A stretch of DNA of 64,000 bases from Actinomadura syzygii (GTDB lineage Bacteria > Actinomycetota > Actinomycetes > Streptosporangiales > Streptosporangiaceae). A program made the translations under genes and the position numbers. The notes beneath the pieces are model-generated. The model saw nothing but the letters and a program-made list of their open reading frames with translations. It had not been told where the DNA came from and did not search any database. Numbering within the stretch: position 1 is the first letter of the stretch; each line of letters opens with the position of its first letter. Location of the stretch: assembly GCF_008085905.1 (NCBI RefSeq), contig NZ_VSFF01000016.1:240714-304713 (forward strand). The letters run 5' to 3'. This document shows, piece by piece, positions 1 to 8,654 of this stretch.

Positions 1-981
1 GCCCGGCGTGTTCTGACGGGCCTGATCGCACGCGATGGCCTGCCCGGCGCTCAAGCCGTCATCACCCGTCCCGGAGGACGGACCACGCAGGTCGTCGCCG
101 GAGCCGGGGACCTGCGCACCGGGCGGCCGTACCCGCATGACGCGCGGCTCCGGATCGCCAGCAACACCAAGACGTTCACCGCGACCACCGTCCTGCAACT
201 GGTCGCCGAGGGACGCCTCGCCCTGGACGAGCCGATCTCCCGCCACCTTCCGCGGGTGCCGGGAAAGGCGACGGTCCGGCAGGTCCTGCGGCACCAGAGC
301 GGCTTCCACGACTTCACCGAAGACGTCAACGAGCACGCGCGCGGCCACTACCGCGCCCGTGACCTCGCCCGGGACGCCCTGCGCCGTCCGTCCCGGTTCG
401 AGCCGGGGGAACGCTGGGAGTACTGCAACACCAACTACGTCCTCGCCGGACTGCTCATCGAGGCCGTGACCGGCCGTCCGGCCGAAGCCGAGATCACCCG
501 GCGGGTCATCCGCCCGCTCGGGCTGCGGCACACCTTCTGGCCGCGCTACCCGGAGCAGGGCCTGCGCGGCCCGCACGCCCACGCGTACATGCCGCCCGGC
601 CACACCGAGGTCAACTGGATCAACACCTCGGTCGTCGGGACCGCCGGAGCGCTCGTCTCCACCGGCCGCGAGCTGAACACGTTCTTCCGCGCCCTGCTCG
701 GCGGGCGCCTTCTGCCGCCCGCGATGCTCGCCGAGATGCGCCGTACCGTTCCCGCCGACATCGCCGAAGGCGCACGATACGGCCTCGGCCTCGCCGGCTT
801 CCCCCTGCCCGGAGGCGGAGTTTTCTGGGGCCACGGCGGGACGATCGAGGGCACCCGCACACGGGGCGGCGTCACCGGCACGGGCCTGGCCGTCACCGTC
901 GCGGTCAACGAGATCGCCGCCGATCCGCGTGGATCACAGCACCTCCTGGACGCGGCGGCCACCATCTTGAGGAGCCACTGA
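1..981 (+). CDS. Serine hydrolase, beta-lactamase/DD-peptidase fold (5' truncated by window edge)
   Basis: The frame is open to base 1, so the true start lies outside the window; about 326 codons are present. It carries the class C beta-lactamase/esterase signatures: SNTK (S-x-x-K, nucleophile Ser), YCN (the Y-x-N motif) and a C-terminal HGG. The family cleaves beta-lactams, D-Ala peptides or esters, and sequence alone does not say which. Its TGA overlaps the ATG of the next gene (TGATG), so the two are probably co-translated. Pairing with a secreted peptidase suggests peptide or cell-wall related hydrolysis outside the membrane, which is inference. A short internal ATG at 256 is too late, because it would remove the catalytic Ser-Lys motif. 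Confidence 0.88.
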   Translation, partial: ARRVLTGLIARDGLPGAQAVITRPGGRTTQVVAGAGDLRTGRPYPHDARLRIASNTKTFTATTVLQLVAEGRLALDEPISRHLPRVPGKATVRQVLRHQSGFHDFTEDVNEHARGHYRARDLARDALRRPSRFEPGERWEYCNTNYVLAGLLIEAVTGRPAEAEITRRVIRPLGLRHTFWPRYPEQGLRGPHAHAYMPPGHTEVNWINTSVVGTAGALVSTGRELNTFFRALLGGRLLPPAMLAEMRRTVPADIAEGARYGLGLAGFPLPGGGVFWGHGGTIEGTRTRGGVTGTGLAVTVAVNEIAADPRGSQHLLDAAATILRSH

Positions 982-2588
982 TGCACAACGCCCACCACGA
1001 GATGGCCCGCAACGCGACTCCCAGCGCCGCACGTGCCACCGCCGGCAAGGCGACGCGCGGCCCCGCCCGCTCCACCGCCCGCAGCGCCGCGCTGACCGCC
1101 GCGCTCGTCTCGGCGCTCGCCTTGGGCGCCCTCGCCGCCGCGCCCGCGCCCGGTCCGTCCGCCGGTGCCGCCGCCCCGGCGGCGCTGGCACGCTTCACCC
1201 ATCAGCCCGTCCGCTGGGCGGCCTGCCCGGACCAGGATCTCGCCAAGGCGGGCCTGAGCTGCGCCGACATCTCCGTCCCGCTCGACTACCGGCACCCCCG
1301 CGGCCGGACGATCAAGGTGGCCGTCTCGCGGCTCGCGGCCACCCGCCCGGACCGGCTCGGCGTGCTACTGCACGGCACCGGCGGCGGTCCCGGCGGACGC
1401 GGGCTCAACGGCCCGCTGCTCACCTCCGCTGCGATGGGCCCCGCGCTCGCCGGACGCTTTGACCTGATCGGCATGGACCCGCGCGGCGTCGGCCGCAGCA
1501 CGCGCATCAACTGCGGCCTGACCGGCGAATGGTTCAGGTCGGCCGGGCTCGACCGCGCGGGCTTCGACGAATCGGTCACCTACGAGAAACAGCAGGTCGA
1601 GCGCTGCCAGCGGAAGTACCCCGACCTGCTGCCGTACTTCACCACCCGGAACACCGCCCGCGACATGGATTTGATCAGAACGCTCCTGAAGACCCCGAAG
1701 ATCTCCTACATCGGCATCTCCTACGGCACCTACCTGGGTGCGGTGTACACGCAGATGTTCCCCGGCAGGGCCGACCGCGTCGTGCTCGACAGCGCGCTCG
1801 ACCCCGCCCGGACCCCCGCGCAGGCCTTTCCCGCCCTCGGCGCGGCCAATGAGCGGTACCTCGATGACTGGGCCCGCTGGACGGCCGGCCGCAACGCCGA
1901 GTACGGCCTCGGCCGCACCGGACACGAGGTCCGCGCCACCGTGCAGCGGATCATCGCGCGGGCGGCCCGGCGGCCACTCCAGATCGGAAAGTACCAGGCG
2001 GACGAGCACATCATCCCCTCACTCCTGGCCGGGATCCTCGCCGATGACCGCTACTTCGCCGAGCAGGCCGGAATCGTGCGCGAGCTGCACCGGGCCGCGC
2101 GGGGCGAACGGTTCGAGCCGTCCGAGCTGCTGCGCGAGTACCTCAGCCCGCCCGACGGGGAGCTCGACAACGCGCTGTCGATGAACATCGCCATCTTCTG
2201 CGGCGACGCGTCCGCGCCCCGTGACCTCGGCTGGTACTGGCGGAACGTCCAGCACAGCCGGGCGACGCAGCCGGTCTACGGTCCGCTCGCCAACACCGTG
2301 TTCCCCTGCGCCTTCTGGCCGAGAAAGCCTCTGGAGGCCCCGACCAGGGTCGGCAACGGCCACCCAGCGATGATCGTCCAGTCGACCGGCGACACCCGGA
2401 CCGTGTACGAGGGAGCCATGGCCCTGCACCGCGCATTGCCCGCCTCCCGCATGGTCACGCTCCGGAACGTCCGGCGCCACGGCCTCTACGGGCTGTACCC
2501 GAACCGCTGCGTCACTGACGCCGTCAACGCCTACCTGGCGTCCGGCAGGCAGCCCAACACTGACGTGACCTGCGACCGGGAACCCTGA
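981..2588 (+). CDS. Secreted alpha/beta hydrolase with TAP-like C-terminal domain (tripeptidyl aminopeptidase type)
   Basis: The 535-residue protein has a long Ala-rich N-terminus with a hydrophobic stretch near residues 35-60, consistent with a Sec or Tat signal peptide. The nucleophile elbow GISYG places the catalytic serine at about residue 247. The C-terminal part matches the TAP-like domain with a conserved Cys and a late histidine (RRHGLYG). Relatives in Streptomyces (the Tap/SlpD/SlpE type) remove N-terminal tripeptides from secreted proteins. The ATG overlaps the previous stop. The first residues up to the hydrophobic core are long, so a later internal start is possible, but the overlap favours this one. 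Confidence 0.88.
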   Translation: MHNAHHEMARNATPSAARATAGKATRGPARSTARSAALTAALVSALALGALAAAPAPGPSAGAAAPAALARFTHQPVRWAACPDQDLAKAGLSCADISVPLDYRHPRGRTIKVAVSRLAATRPDRLGVLLHGTGGGPGGRGLNGPLLTSAAMGPALAGRFDLIGMDPRGVGRSTRINCGLTGEWFRSAGLDRAGFDESVTYEKQQVERCQRKYPDLLPYFTTRNTARDMDLIRTLLKTPKISYIGISYGTYLGAVYTQMFPGRADRVVLDSALDPARTPAQAFPALGAANERYLDDWARWTAGRNAEYGLGRTGHEVRATVQRIIARAARRPLQIGKYQADEHIIPSLLAGILADDRYFAEQAGIVRELHRAARGERFEPSELLREYLSPPDGELDNALSMNIAIFCGDASAPRDLGWYWRNVQHSRATQPVYGPLANTVFPCAFWPRKPLEAPTRVGNGHPAMIVQSTGDTRTVYEGAMALHRALPASRMVTLRNVRRHGLYGLYPNRCVTDAVNAYLASGRQPNTDVTCDREP

Positions 2589-2610
2589 CTGGGTCAGCGA
2601 AGACGTCATC

Positions 2611-3340
2611 TCATTTGGCTAGCTGGCGGTGACAGATCAGGGTGGCGGCGATGCCGACGAACGCCAGGAAGCGCTCGGGCGTGCGTTCGTAGCGGCGGTG
2701 TAGTCGGCGGCAGCCACTCAGCCACGACACCGTCCGTTCCACCACCCAGCGGTAGCGGCCCCGCCGGTCGGAGGACTCGATGCCGCGGCGCGCGATGCGC
2801 GGCGTGATGCCGCGGCTGCGCAGCCAGCGCCGCAGGTCGGCGTAGTCGTAGCCCTTGTCGCCGTGCAGCTTGGCCGGGCCGCGCCGGCGCGGCCCGCGCC
2901 GCGAACGGACCGGCGCGATGCCCCGCACCAGCGGCTGCAGCGCGAGCTTGTCGTGGGTGTTGGCCGCTGAGATCCCGACAGACAGCGGCAGTCCGGCACG
3001 ATCGGTCAGCAGATGGATCTTCGACCCGCGTTTGCCGCGGTCGACAGGATTCGGGCCGGTCAGCTCCCCCCTTTGGCGACCCGGACGCTGACCGAGTCGA
3101 TCGCGCATCGCGACCAGTCCAGCTCGCCGCGCGCACCCAGCTCGTCCAGCACGAGCCGGTGCAGCCTGGCCCACACCCGCGCGGCACTCCACGGTGAAAC
3201 GCCGGTGCGCGGTAGGACCCGACGGCCCGAACACCGGCGGCAACTGCTGCCACGTACAACCAGTGGTCGCCACAAAGATGATCGCCGCCAGCACCTCACG
3301 ACCCCCGTACCGGCGCCGACCACCGCCCAGCACGCCCGCA
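2611..3340 (-). pseudogene. IS5-family transposase, frameshifted and 5'-truncated
   Basis: The C-terminal half reads well (DRGKRGSKIHLL, then ANTHDK, RRWVVERT-like RYRWVVERT and a terminal CHRQLAK) and matches DDE transposases of the IS5 group. Between about 3070 and 3200 the conserved protein (WSAARVWARLHRLV, DWSRCAIDS) is in a different frame, so two compensating indels are needed. Upstream of GGGRRRYGG (about 3335) the normal N-terminus is missing and the sequence runs into a TPR-gene fragment on the other strand. The element is therefore dead. The sequence just after the upstream hydrolase stop (2589-2610) probably contains its right end. Confidence 0.85.
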
Positions 3341-3342
3341 CT

Positions 3343-3654
3343 CCCGACGAGCTCACCGCCCTGGGACGGCAGGCAGAGATCAGAGGCCGCTACCGCCACG
3401 CCGTGCACTGCTACCAGCGGGCCAGTGCCGCCGGGGACGCTGACGCGCTGTTCTTACTGGCCGAGCACCGAAACGGGGCCGGTGACCGCGAGAGCGCTGC
3501 GCAGCTCTACCGACAGGCCGTCGACGCCGGACACACCCACGCGCTGCAGGGCCTGGCCCGACTGCGGGAGGCAACCGACGACATCGCAAGCGCCGAGCGG
3601 CTCCGCCGCTTCGGCCTGACCGCCGCCGGAGACGTCGAGGAACCCTGGACCTAG
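3343..3654 (+). pseudogene. C-terminal fragment of a TPR/Sel1-like repeat protein
   Basis: About 100 in-frame codons encode helical repeats (GRYRHAVHCYQRASAAGDADAL, in pieces; AAQLYRQAVDAGHTHAL) ending at a TAG. Such tails occur at the C-terminus of actinomycete regulators and signalling proteins. No start codon or N-terminal domain is present; the 5' side is cut by the antisense IS5 remnant, and a second IS5 remnant begins at its stop codon. It is therefore read as the surviving 3' end of a gene broken by insertion and deletion. The parent gene cannot be named. Confidence 0.6.
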
Positions 3655-4240
3655 GGCGTGTTTCGGAGTAAGTGGAGCCATTCGTTGATGGCGGTGATTT
3701 CAAGGATGGCCTGGTAGCGGACGCAGAGCTTGTCGTATCGGGTGGCTACGGCCCGGTGGCGCTTGAGGCGGTTGATGCCGCACTCCACGGTGTGGCGGCT
3801 GCGGTAGTCGACCGGGTCGAAGGCGGGTGGACGACCACCGCGGCTTCCCCGCCGGGACCGGTGCCCGGCCTGGTCAGCCGGAACCGGGATCGTGCTCGCG
3901 ATACCGCGACGACGCAGGTGGGCCCGGATCGCCCGGGACGAGTACGCCTTGTCGGCCCGCACCCGATCCGGGCGGGTCCGGGGACGCCCCGGCCCGGCGC
4001 GGGCGACACCGACGCCGGCCATCACGGCTGGGAACTGCGGGGCGTCCCCGCGCTGCCCGGCGGTCACCACCAGCGATAACGGCATCTGGCCTTGCGCACA
4101 GGCCAGATGCACCTTGGTTGACAACCCGCCGCGCGAGCATCCCATCGCATGATCGGCCGACTCGGTGGGCCTGTCGCTGCGTGCTCGCTGATCTGGTCAA
4201 TGGCTCCTCTTCCGCTCCCGTCTTCCGCTCGACGACGAGG
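3651..4240 (-). pseudogene. Second IS5-family transposase remnant (C-terminal part)
   Basis: From the minus strand, SADHAMGCSRGGLSTKVHLA followed by CAQGQMPLSLVVTAGQRGD and a C-terminal ECGINRLKRHRA is the typical core of an IS5-group (IS427-like) transposase. Going upstream in the same frame, a stop codon appears near 4233, and the sequence no longer matches the family beyond about 4240. The left part of the enzyme, including the N-terminal domain, is missing. The 3' terminus GGGCGTGTTTCGG next to 3655 looks like an IS end. It is a different element from the neighbour at 2.6 kb, since the two protein sequences are dissimilar. Confidence 0.8.
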
Positions 4241-4316
4241 GGCTGCACCTCCGCTGCCGGACCGGCGCCGCGTCGAGCACGTCCGGTGTCCACACCAGGC
4301 AGCAGAGGTGGTGGGC

Positions 4317-4949
4317 TCATGAGAGCGAAGGTGGACGGCCAAGGGAGACGAACCATCGGCCGGCCTCCTCCCACCGCTCGGTGACGGCCGCCGAGCACGA
4401 GGCGGCCAGCGCGTCGGCGCCGTCGGCGGACACGTGCGCCCAGGCAAACCACTCGCCGACCGCGTGGCCCGACCGCAGCCGCAGCGGCTCGGTCCGCGAC
4501 CCCGATCCAGGCGGGTCCACCTCCACCAGCACCCGCCCGCCCTGCGTCCGCAGCGCCAGGACGCGGCGCAGCAGCGCGGCGGGGTCGCCGCCGATGCCGA
4601 TGTTGCCGTCGGCCAGCAGCACCGTCCGCCACCGCCCGGCACCCGGCACCCGCCCGAACACATCTCGGCACAGGGCCGGCGCGCCCGCCGCGATCGTCAG
4701 CGCTACCGCGCGCGGTGCCACGTCGATGCCCAGCACCGGAAGGCCGCGGCGGACCAGCGCTGCCGTCAGGCGTCCCGGGCCCGACCCGACGTCCAGCGTC
4801 GCGCCCCGGCAGCGGTCCAGGACCCCGGCGTCGCCGGGGCGCAGGGCCAGCCAGTCCTGCACCGGCAGCGGCCGTCGGCGGCCGTCGGCGTGCTCGATCT
4901 CCACCGGCGCGGTGCCGCGCAACGCCTCCTCGTACAGTTCGCCGATCAT
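4317..4949 (-). CDS. Class I SAM-dependent methyltransferase
   Basis: The 210-residue protein begins MIGELYEEALRGTAPVEIEH and has motif I LDVGSGPGRLTAAL, then GIDVAPRAVALT and the acidic loop LLADGNIGIGGD. In other actinomycetes close relatives sit in a glycosyltransferase/DUF2064/methyltransferase/molybdo-oxidoreductase cluster, and its substrate is not known. The ATG at 4949 overlaps the stop of the degraded upstream gene (ATGA at 4946-4949), a relic of translational coupling. A longer reading to 5141 exists but runs antisense-like Arg/Pro-rich sequence and is rejected. The gene looks intact, although its operon partners are ruined. Confidence 0.85.
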   Translation of the reverse strand: MIGELYEEALRGTAPVEIEHADGRRRPLPVQDWLALRPGDAGVLDRCRGATLDVGSGPGRLTAALVRRGLPVLGIDVAPRAVALTIAAGAPALCRDVFGRVPGAGRWRTVLLADGNIGIGGDPAALLRRVLALRTQGGRVLVEVDPPGSGSRTEPLRLRSGHAVGEWFAWAHVSADGADALAASCSAAVTERWEEAGRWFVSLGRPPSLS

Positions 4950-5510
4950 GCCGAGACGTTCCCTTTGGCGCTCCTGCTCCCGAGGACGCAGACTGCTGCA
5001 GTGAATCGACCGCGGGGCACCTGCTCGGCGACGGCCTCGGCGGCGTGTGGGGTGTCCATGTCGCCCGGCACCGGCATCACCGCGGCGGTGAGGCGGTCGG
5101 GGTGCAGGCGGGCGGGCTGACGTGGTCCAGTGTTGGGACACGACACCGGCTCGTCCAGCAGCGGCCGCGCGTCAGGGCGAGGCAGCACCAGTTCTCGCCC
5201 GTCGTCGGCGGCGGTGAGCCGGTCGAGCTCGGCGACCAGAAGCGGCGGCTCGACAGGGTCCGGCGAGGCGTCGGCATTCATGGCGCACCCCACCGACGCG
5301 GTCCGCGGCCGGCAGCCCGGCGCGGCAGGCGGCGCCGGGGCCGCGGGGAACACCACGTCGGCGCCGTAGTCGGTGGCAATGCGCGCGGACCCGTCGGTGG
5401 AGGCGTTGCCGACCACTCGGGGAGGTAGGCCCGCGAGGATCCGTGACAGCGCTGCGGCAAAGCTTCGGCCTCGTTGGGGCACGGGAGAATCACGTCGATC
5501 ACCAGCCCTG
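4946..5510 (-). pseudogene. Fused remains of a family 2 glycosyltransferase and a DUF2064-type glycosyltransferase
   Basis: Pieces of a GT-A glycosyltransferase are visible in two frames: an N-terminal VILPCPNEAEALP start (about 5500) followed by NASTDGSARIATDYGADVV, where the normal motif is V-D-N-G-S-T-D. A later ADASPDPVEPPLLVAELD replaces the D-x-D/substrate region. The last 40 codons (GDMDTPHAAEAVAEQVPRGRF) match instead the C-terminus of DUF2064 proteins. So a deletion joined two genes, and an additional frameshift near 5400 splits the first. The final TGA overlaps the methyltransferase start. No functional product is expected. Confidence 0.7.
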
Positions 5511-5566
5511 ACGTTACTATTTGTGATGAACTGGACTCTGACGGTGGTTTGTGTGTTGTTGGGGCA

Positions 5567-7243
5567 TCAGACCGAACCGTTGAGGCCGCGCAGCGTGAGC
5601 CCGAGGCCGACCACAATGACCAGAGCGGCGGTGGCCACCGGGGTGAGCCGGCCCAGGCGGTCGGCCTTGCGGGCGAGGGTGGTTCCGTCCAGCATCCCTT
5701 GGAGGCGGACGAGTGCGACGCCGGCCGCGGTGAGGGTGGCGGCCATGCCGAGGCCGTAGGCCAGGACGAGGCAGGCTCCGAAGATCGTCCGGCCGAGTGC
5801 GATCGCGCCGAGCAGGACCACCAGCGCGGACGGGCTTGGTACCAGGCCACCGGATAGGCCCAGTCCGATGAGTCCGGCCTTGCCGAGCCGCCCGCCCCCT
5901 CCCCCTCCCCCGTGCCCGTGGCCGTGCCCGTGCCCGTGGCCGTGGCCGTGGCCGTGCCCGTGCTCGTGGCCGGGGTGGGGTCGCCGGGCTGTGCGGAGGA
6001 GGCCGATGCCGATGGCGGTGACCAGCAAGCCGCCGGCGACGCCGAGGTAGGCCAGCAGGGATTCGCCAGCCAGGGACGCCGAGGCCGAAAGCAGCAGCCC
6101 GAGGATCAGGACGCCGCCGGTGTGGGTGAGAGTGATGGTGGCGCCGACGATGAGGGCGTCGCGGGTGCGGCCCCGACGTCCGGCGATGTAGGCGGCCATG
6201 ACGGTCTTGCCGTGGCCGGGGAGCGCTGCGTGCCCGGCGCCGAGGACGACCGCGAGCAGGACGGCGAGCAGCGCGACGCCCAGGGAGAGGTGCCGGGCGC
6301 CGACCAGGGAGTTGAAGCGGGCGGTGAGGTCTCCGAGAGCGTTGGTGAAGGGCCCGGCGGTAGGCGGTCCGGGCAGCCGCGCGATGGTCGAGCCGTTGCC
6401 GGGCCGGACCTTTAGGGTCGCCGAACGGATGTCCAAGGGTGAGGTGAGCAGGTCGCCGGGGTAGTGGCGCAGTTGGTCGCTGACGCTGCGCGCGGGGACG
6501 GGCGACTGGTCGATGCGCACGCCTTCGGCGGCGGCAGTGATCTCGTGCCAGCCGATGCGGTCGTCGCGAAAGGTGTCGGCGAAGTGGATCCAAGTGGCCT
6601 TGGTCAGCACGACCGGGGCTGAGAGCCTGCAGGTCAGGCGGCTGGTCGGCAGTCCGGTCGAGCCGGGGGCCCGAGTGTAGGAGGAGGCTGTGGTCCGCCA
6701 GGCGACCGGCTCACCTTCCACGGTGAGCCGCGCGGCTTGGGTGAGGGCCGCGCATTGCTGCCGGGCGTAGCGGCTTGCCTCGGGGATGCTGATCGTCGCG
6801 TCCTGGTCGGTGTCGACCGCGTCACGTTCCTGCAGTGTGGGGATTTCGGCGGAGTCGACGATCGCGGTGTCGGTGACATGGTCGGCCGTCAGCCGCAGCC
6901 CGTCGTAGTGGTTGACGGTGAAGTTGCCCAGCGGATGGGTGGTGCCGACGGCGCTCTTGTGGACACCGCCTGTGTGGACACCGCCTGTGTGGACACCGCC
7001 TGTGTGGACACCGCCTGTGTGGACACCGCCTGTGTGGATGCCGCCTGTGTGGATGCCGCCGGCGTGGGCGGGCACGGCCGGTCCCCAGCAGATCACCGCG
7101 ACGAGCCCGGCGAGCAAGGCCGGGACGGCTGACAGGAAGCCGCCTGCTCGCCCCGTGGCGAGGCGGCCGTGGTCAGCCCGTCGCCGGGCGGGCCGGCGGG
7201 GTCGGATCGGCCACCGCTGCGGGGCGGGGTCGGTTCGGGTCAT
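5567..7243 (-). CDS. NicO/RcnA-type nickel/cobalt transporter with histidine-rich regions
   Basis: The 558-residue protein has an N-terminal hydrophobic segment followed directly by seven GG(I/V)HT pentapeptides. An extracytoplasmic region of about 200 residues follows, then six or so membrane segments (HLSLGVALLAVLLAVVLGAG, GHGKTVMAAYIAGRRGR) and a central His-Gly linker (HGHGHGH) before LGKAGLIGLGLSGGLVPSPS. The HxxxxGHGKT-like and GLVPSPSA motifs are those of NicO-family Ni2+/Co2+ permeases, which usually export the metal. The ATG overlaps the stop of the upstream TPR gene (ATGA at 7240-7243), so TPR protein and transporter are coupled. The next gene upstream encodes a DUF4331 protein, an association common in actinomycetes. 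Confidence 0.88.
   Translation of the reverse strand: MTRTDPAPQRWPIRPRRPARRRADHGRLATGRAGGFLSAVPALLAGLVAVICWGPAVPAHAGGIHTGGIHTGGVHTGGVHTGGVHTGGVHTGGVHKSAVGTTHPLGNFTVNHYDGLRLTADHVTDTAIVDSAEIPTLQERDAVDTDQDATISIPEASRYARQQCAALTQAARLTVEGEPVAWRTTASSYTRAPGSTGLPTSRLTCRLSAPVVLTKATWIHFADTFRDDRIGWHEITAAAEGVRIDQSPVPARSVSDQLRHYPGDLLTSPLDIRSATLKVRPGNGSTIARLPGPPTAGPFTNALGDLTARFNSLVGARHLSLGVALLAVLLAVVLGAGHAALPGHGKTVMAAYIAGRRGRTRDALIVGATITLTHTGGVLILGLLLSASASLAGESLLAYLGVAGGLLVTAIGIGLLRTARRPHPGHEHGHGHGHGHGHGHGHGHGGGGGGGRLGKAGLIGLGLSGGLVPSPSALVVLLGAIALGRTIFGACLVLAYGLGMAATLTAAGVALVRLQGMLDGTTLARKADRLGRLTPVATAALVIVVGLGLTLRGLNGSV
6958..7062 (-). repeat. Seven 15-bp tandem repeats encoding GG(V/I)HT
   Basis: Seven consecutive 15-bp units (on the + strand TGTGGACACCGCCTG, the last two with GATGCC) lie just after the signal segment of the NicO gene. 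Each encodes one Gly-Gly-Val/Ile-His-Thr pentapeptide. Copy number can change in frame, so the number of extracytoplasmic histidines is likely variable between strains. Confidence 0.95.
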
Positions 7244-8526
7244 GAGGCTCTTCCGATCGCGGGGATCCTCGGGTCGAGGCGGGGGTTGATGCGGTGGGCG
7301 GTCTCGCGGTCGCGGCGGGCGGCGGCGCCCTGGCCGAGCGCGGCGTGAATGTCAGCGCGGTGCCGGTAGAACAGCGCGTTGCGCCAACCCAGCCGAGTCG
7401 CCTGCCGCGCGTATCGCAGGGCCTGACGGTCGTGGCCGTTCAAGTGCAGGGCCCAGGCGAGGGCGTCGGCGACGATGACGCTGTGGCGGTGTGCCCATTC
7501 GGCGCGGGCATGCCGCAACGCGCCGACAGCGTCGCCGGTGTCGGCGGCGTATTCGGCCGCGCCCAGGTCGTCCACGACACCGTTGTCGGCCATCAGTTTG
7601 CGCTCTGATGCCAGCAGCCGCCGCTGGGCGGCGGCCTCGCGGGTGCGTCCGGCGGCGCCCAGCAGCTCGATGTACTCGGCGACGTACTGCGGCTGCGGAA
7701 CGCGGCTCACCACCTCGCCGTAGCCGCTGATGGCCGCAGTGAGGTCGCCGCGCAGCGCGGCCGTCTTGGCGATGCCCTGCAGTGCCGGGACGTAGGCGGG
7801 GTCGGCGGTGCGGGCGGCCTGGTACTGGCGGGCGGCTTCGTCGAGACCGCCTGAGTGCAGCGCCAGTTCGCCCAGGTAGTAGCGGCAGTAGGCGACGTCG
7901 GAAGGGGTGTAGGCGCTGTCCAGCGCCTGCCGCAGGACCCGGCGGGCCCCGGCCGGGTGCCCGTGCGTCTCCAGTTCGTAGGACGCGCGGGTGAACGCCG
8001 CGACTCCGGGCCCCAGCTCGTTCATCCGCGCGACGGCGGCGGTTGCGGCGGGGTAGTCGCCGAGCTGGGTGTAGGCGTCGTTGAGGGCGCCGTACAGCTG
8101 GGGGTTGGACGGGGCGATCCGCTCGGCCCGCTTCCCCCAGCGGACGGCGTCGCCGAACTGGTGGCGGGCGTTGGCCAGCGCGGCCATCGCGATCATCGCC
8201 TGGTAATTGTCGCCGCCGTCCAGCCGCAGGGAACGGCGCAGCGCGCCCTCGGCCTTGGGATAGAAGGCGGGGTCGACGGTGATCCGGGCCTGCTGCACGT
8301 AGGCGGCACCGAGCGCGGCCCACGTTGCATAGTCGCCCGGTGTGTCGCGCAGGATCCGCTGGTAGCGGGCGATGACCCCCGACGGGGCGGCCGTTGGGCG
8401 CACCGGATCGGGCTCGGTCGGCTGGGGCCCGCGGAACACCCCGACGACCACGATCGAGGCGATGGCCAGCGCCGCGGCCGCCGGCAGCAGGACGGCGGTG
8501 CGTTTCAGCGGGGGTGTGGACAGCAC
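7240..8526 (-). CDS. Membrane-anchored tetratricopeptide repeat protein
   Basis: The 428-residue protein has one N-terminal hydrophobic helix (residues about 10-32, TAVLLPAAAALAIASIVVVG), then about ten helical repeats (for example AALGAAYVQQARITVDPAFY, QLYGALNDAYTQLGDYPAA, YRHRADIHAALGQGAAARRD). It probably acts outside the membrane as a scaffold. It sits between the DUF4331 gene upstream (118 bp gap) and the NicO transporter downstream (4-bp overlap), so a role in the same metal or envelope function is likely but unproven. No catalytic motif is seen. Confidence 0.85.
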   Translation of the reverse strand: MLSTPPLKRTAVLLPAAAALAIASIVVVGVFRGPQPTEPDPVRPTAAPSGVIARYQRILRDTPGDYATWAALGAAYVQQARITVDPAFYPKAEGALRRSLRLDGGDNYQAMIAMAALANARHQFGDAVRWGKRAERIAPSNPQLYGALNDAYTQLGDYPAATAAVARMNELGPGVAAFTRASYELETHGHPAGARRVLRQALDSAYTPSDVAYCRYYLGELALHSGGLDEAARQYQAARTADPAYVPALQGIAKTAALRGDLTAAISGYGEVVSRVPQPQYVAEYIELLGAAGRTREAAAQRRLLASERKLMADNGVVDDLGAAEYAADTGDAVGALRHARAEWAHRHSVIVADALAWALHLNGHDRQALRYARQATRLGWRNALFYRHRADIHAALGQGAAARRDRETAHRINPRLDPRIPAIGRAS

Positions 8527-8607
8527 GCGTTTCCTTTCGGTCTGTTGTCACAGGGGTGCGGAAGACGGCGGCCGTCTCCCGCACCCCACCTGCCCGGCCT
8601 GCCTGGC

Positions 8608-8654
8608 TGTTCAGCCGGCCCTGTTGTTCAGCCGGCCTGGTTGTTCAGCCGGCC
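8608..8654 (-). repeat. Three 17-bp-spaced repeats over the stop codon of the DUF4331 gene
   Basis: The 13-mer TGTTCAGCCGGCC occurs at 8608, 8625 and 8642, exactly 17 bp apart. The copy at 8642 contains the last codons and the TGA of the DUF4331 gene; the other two are downstream copies of the same gene end. Tandem duplication of a stop region is the simplest explanation. Confidence 0.9.

Noticed and set aside
6958..7062. Tandem repeats considered as a CRISPR array
   Set aside because: Units are 15 bp with no spacers and encode a pentapeptide in frame inside a transporter gene.
8608..8654. 17-bp repeats considered as iterons of an origin
   Set aside because: Only three units, no Rep-like gene nearby, and they coincide with a gene end.
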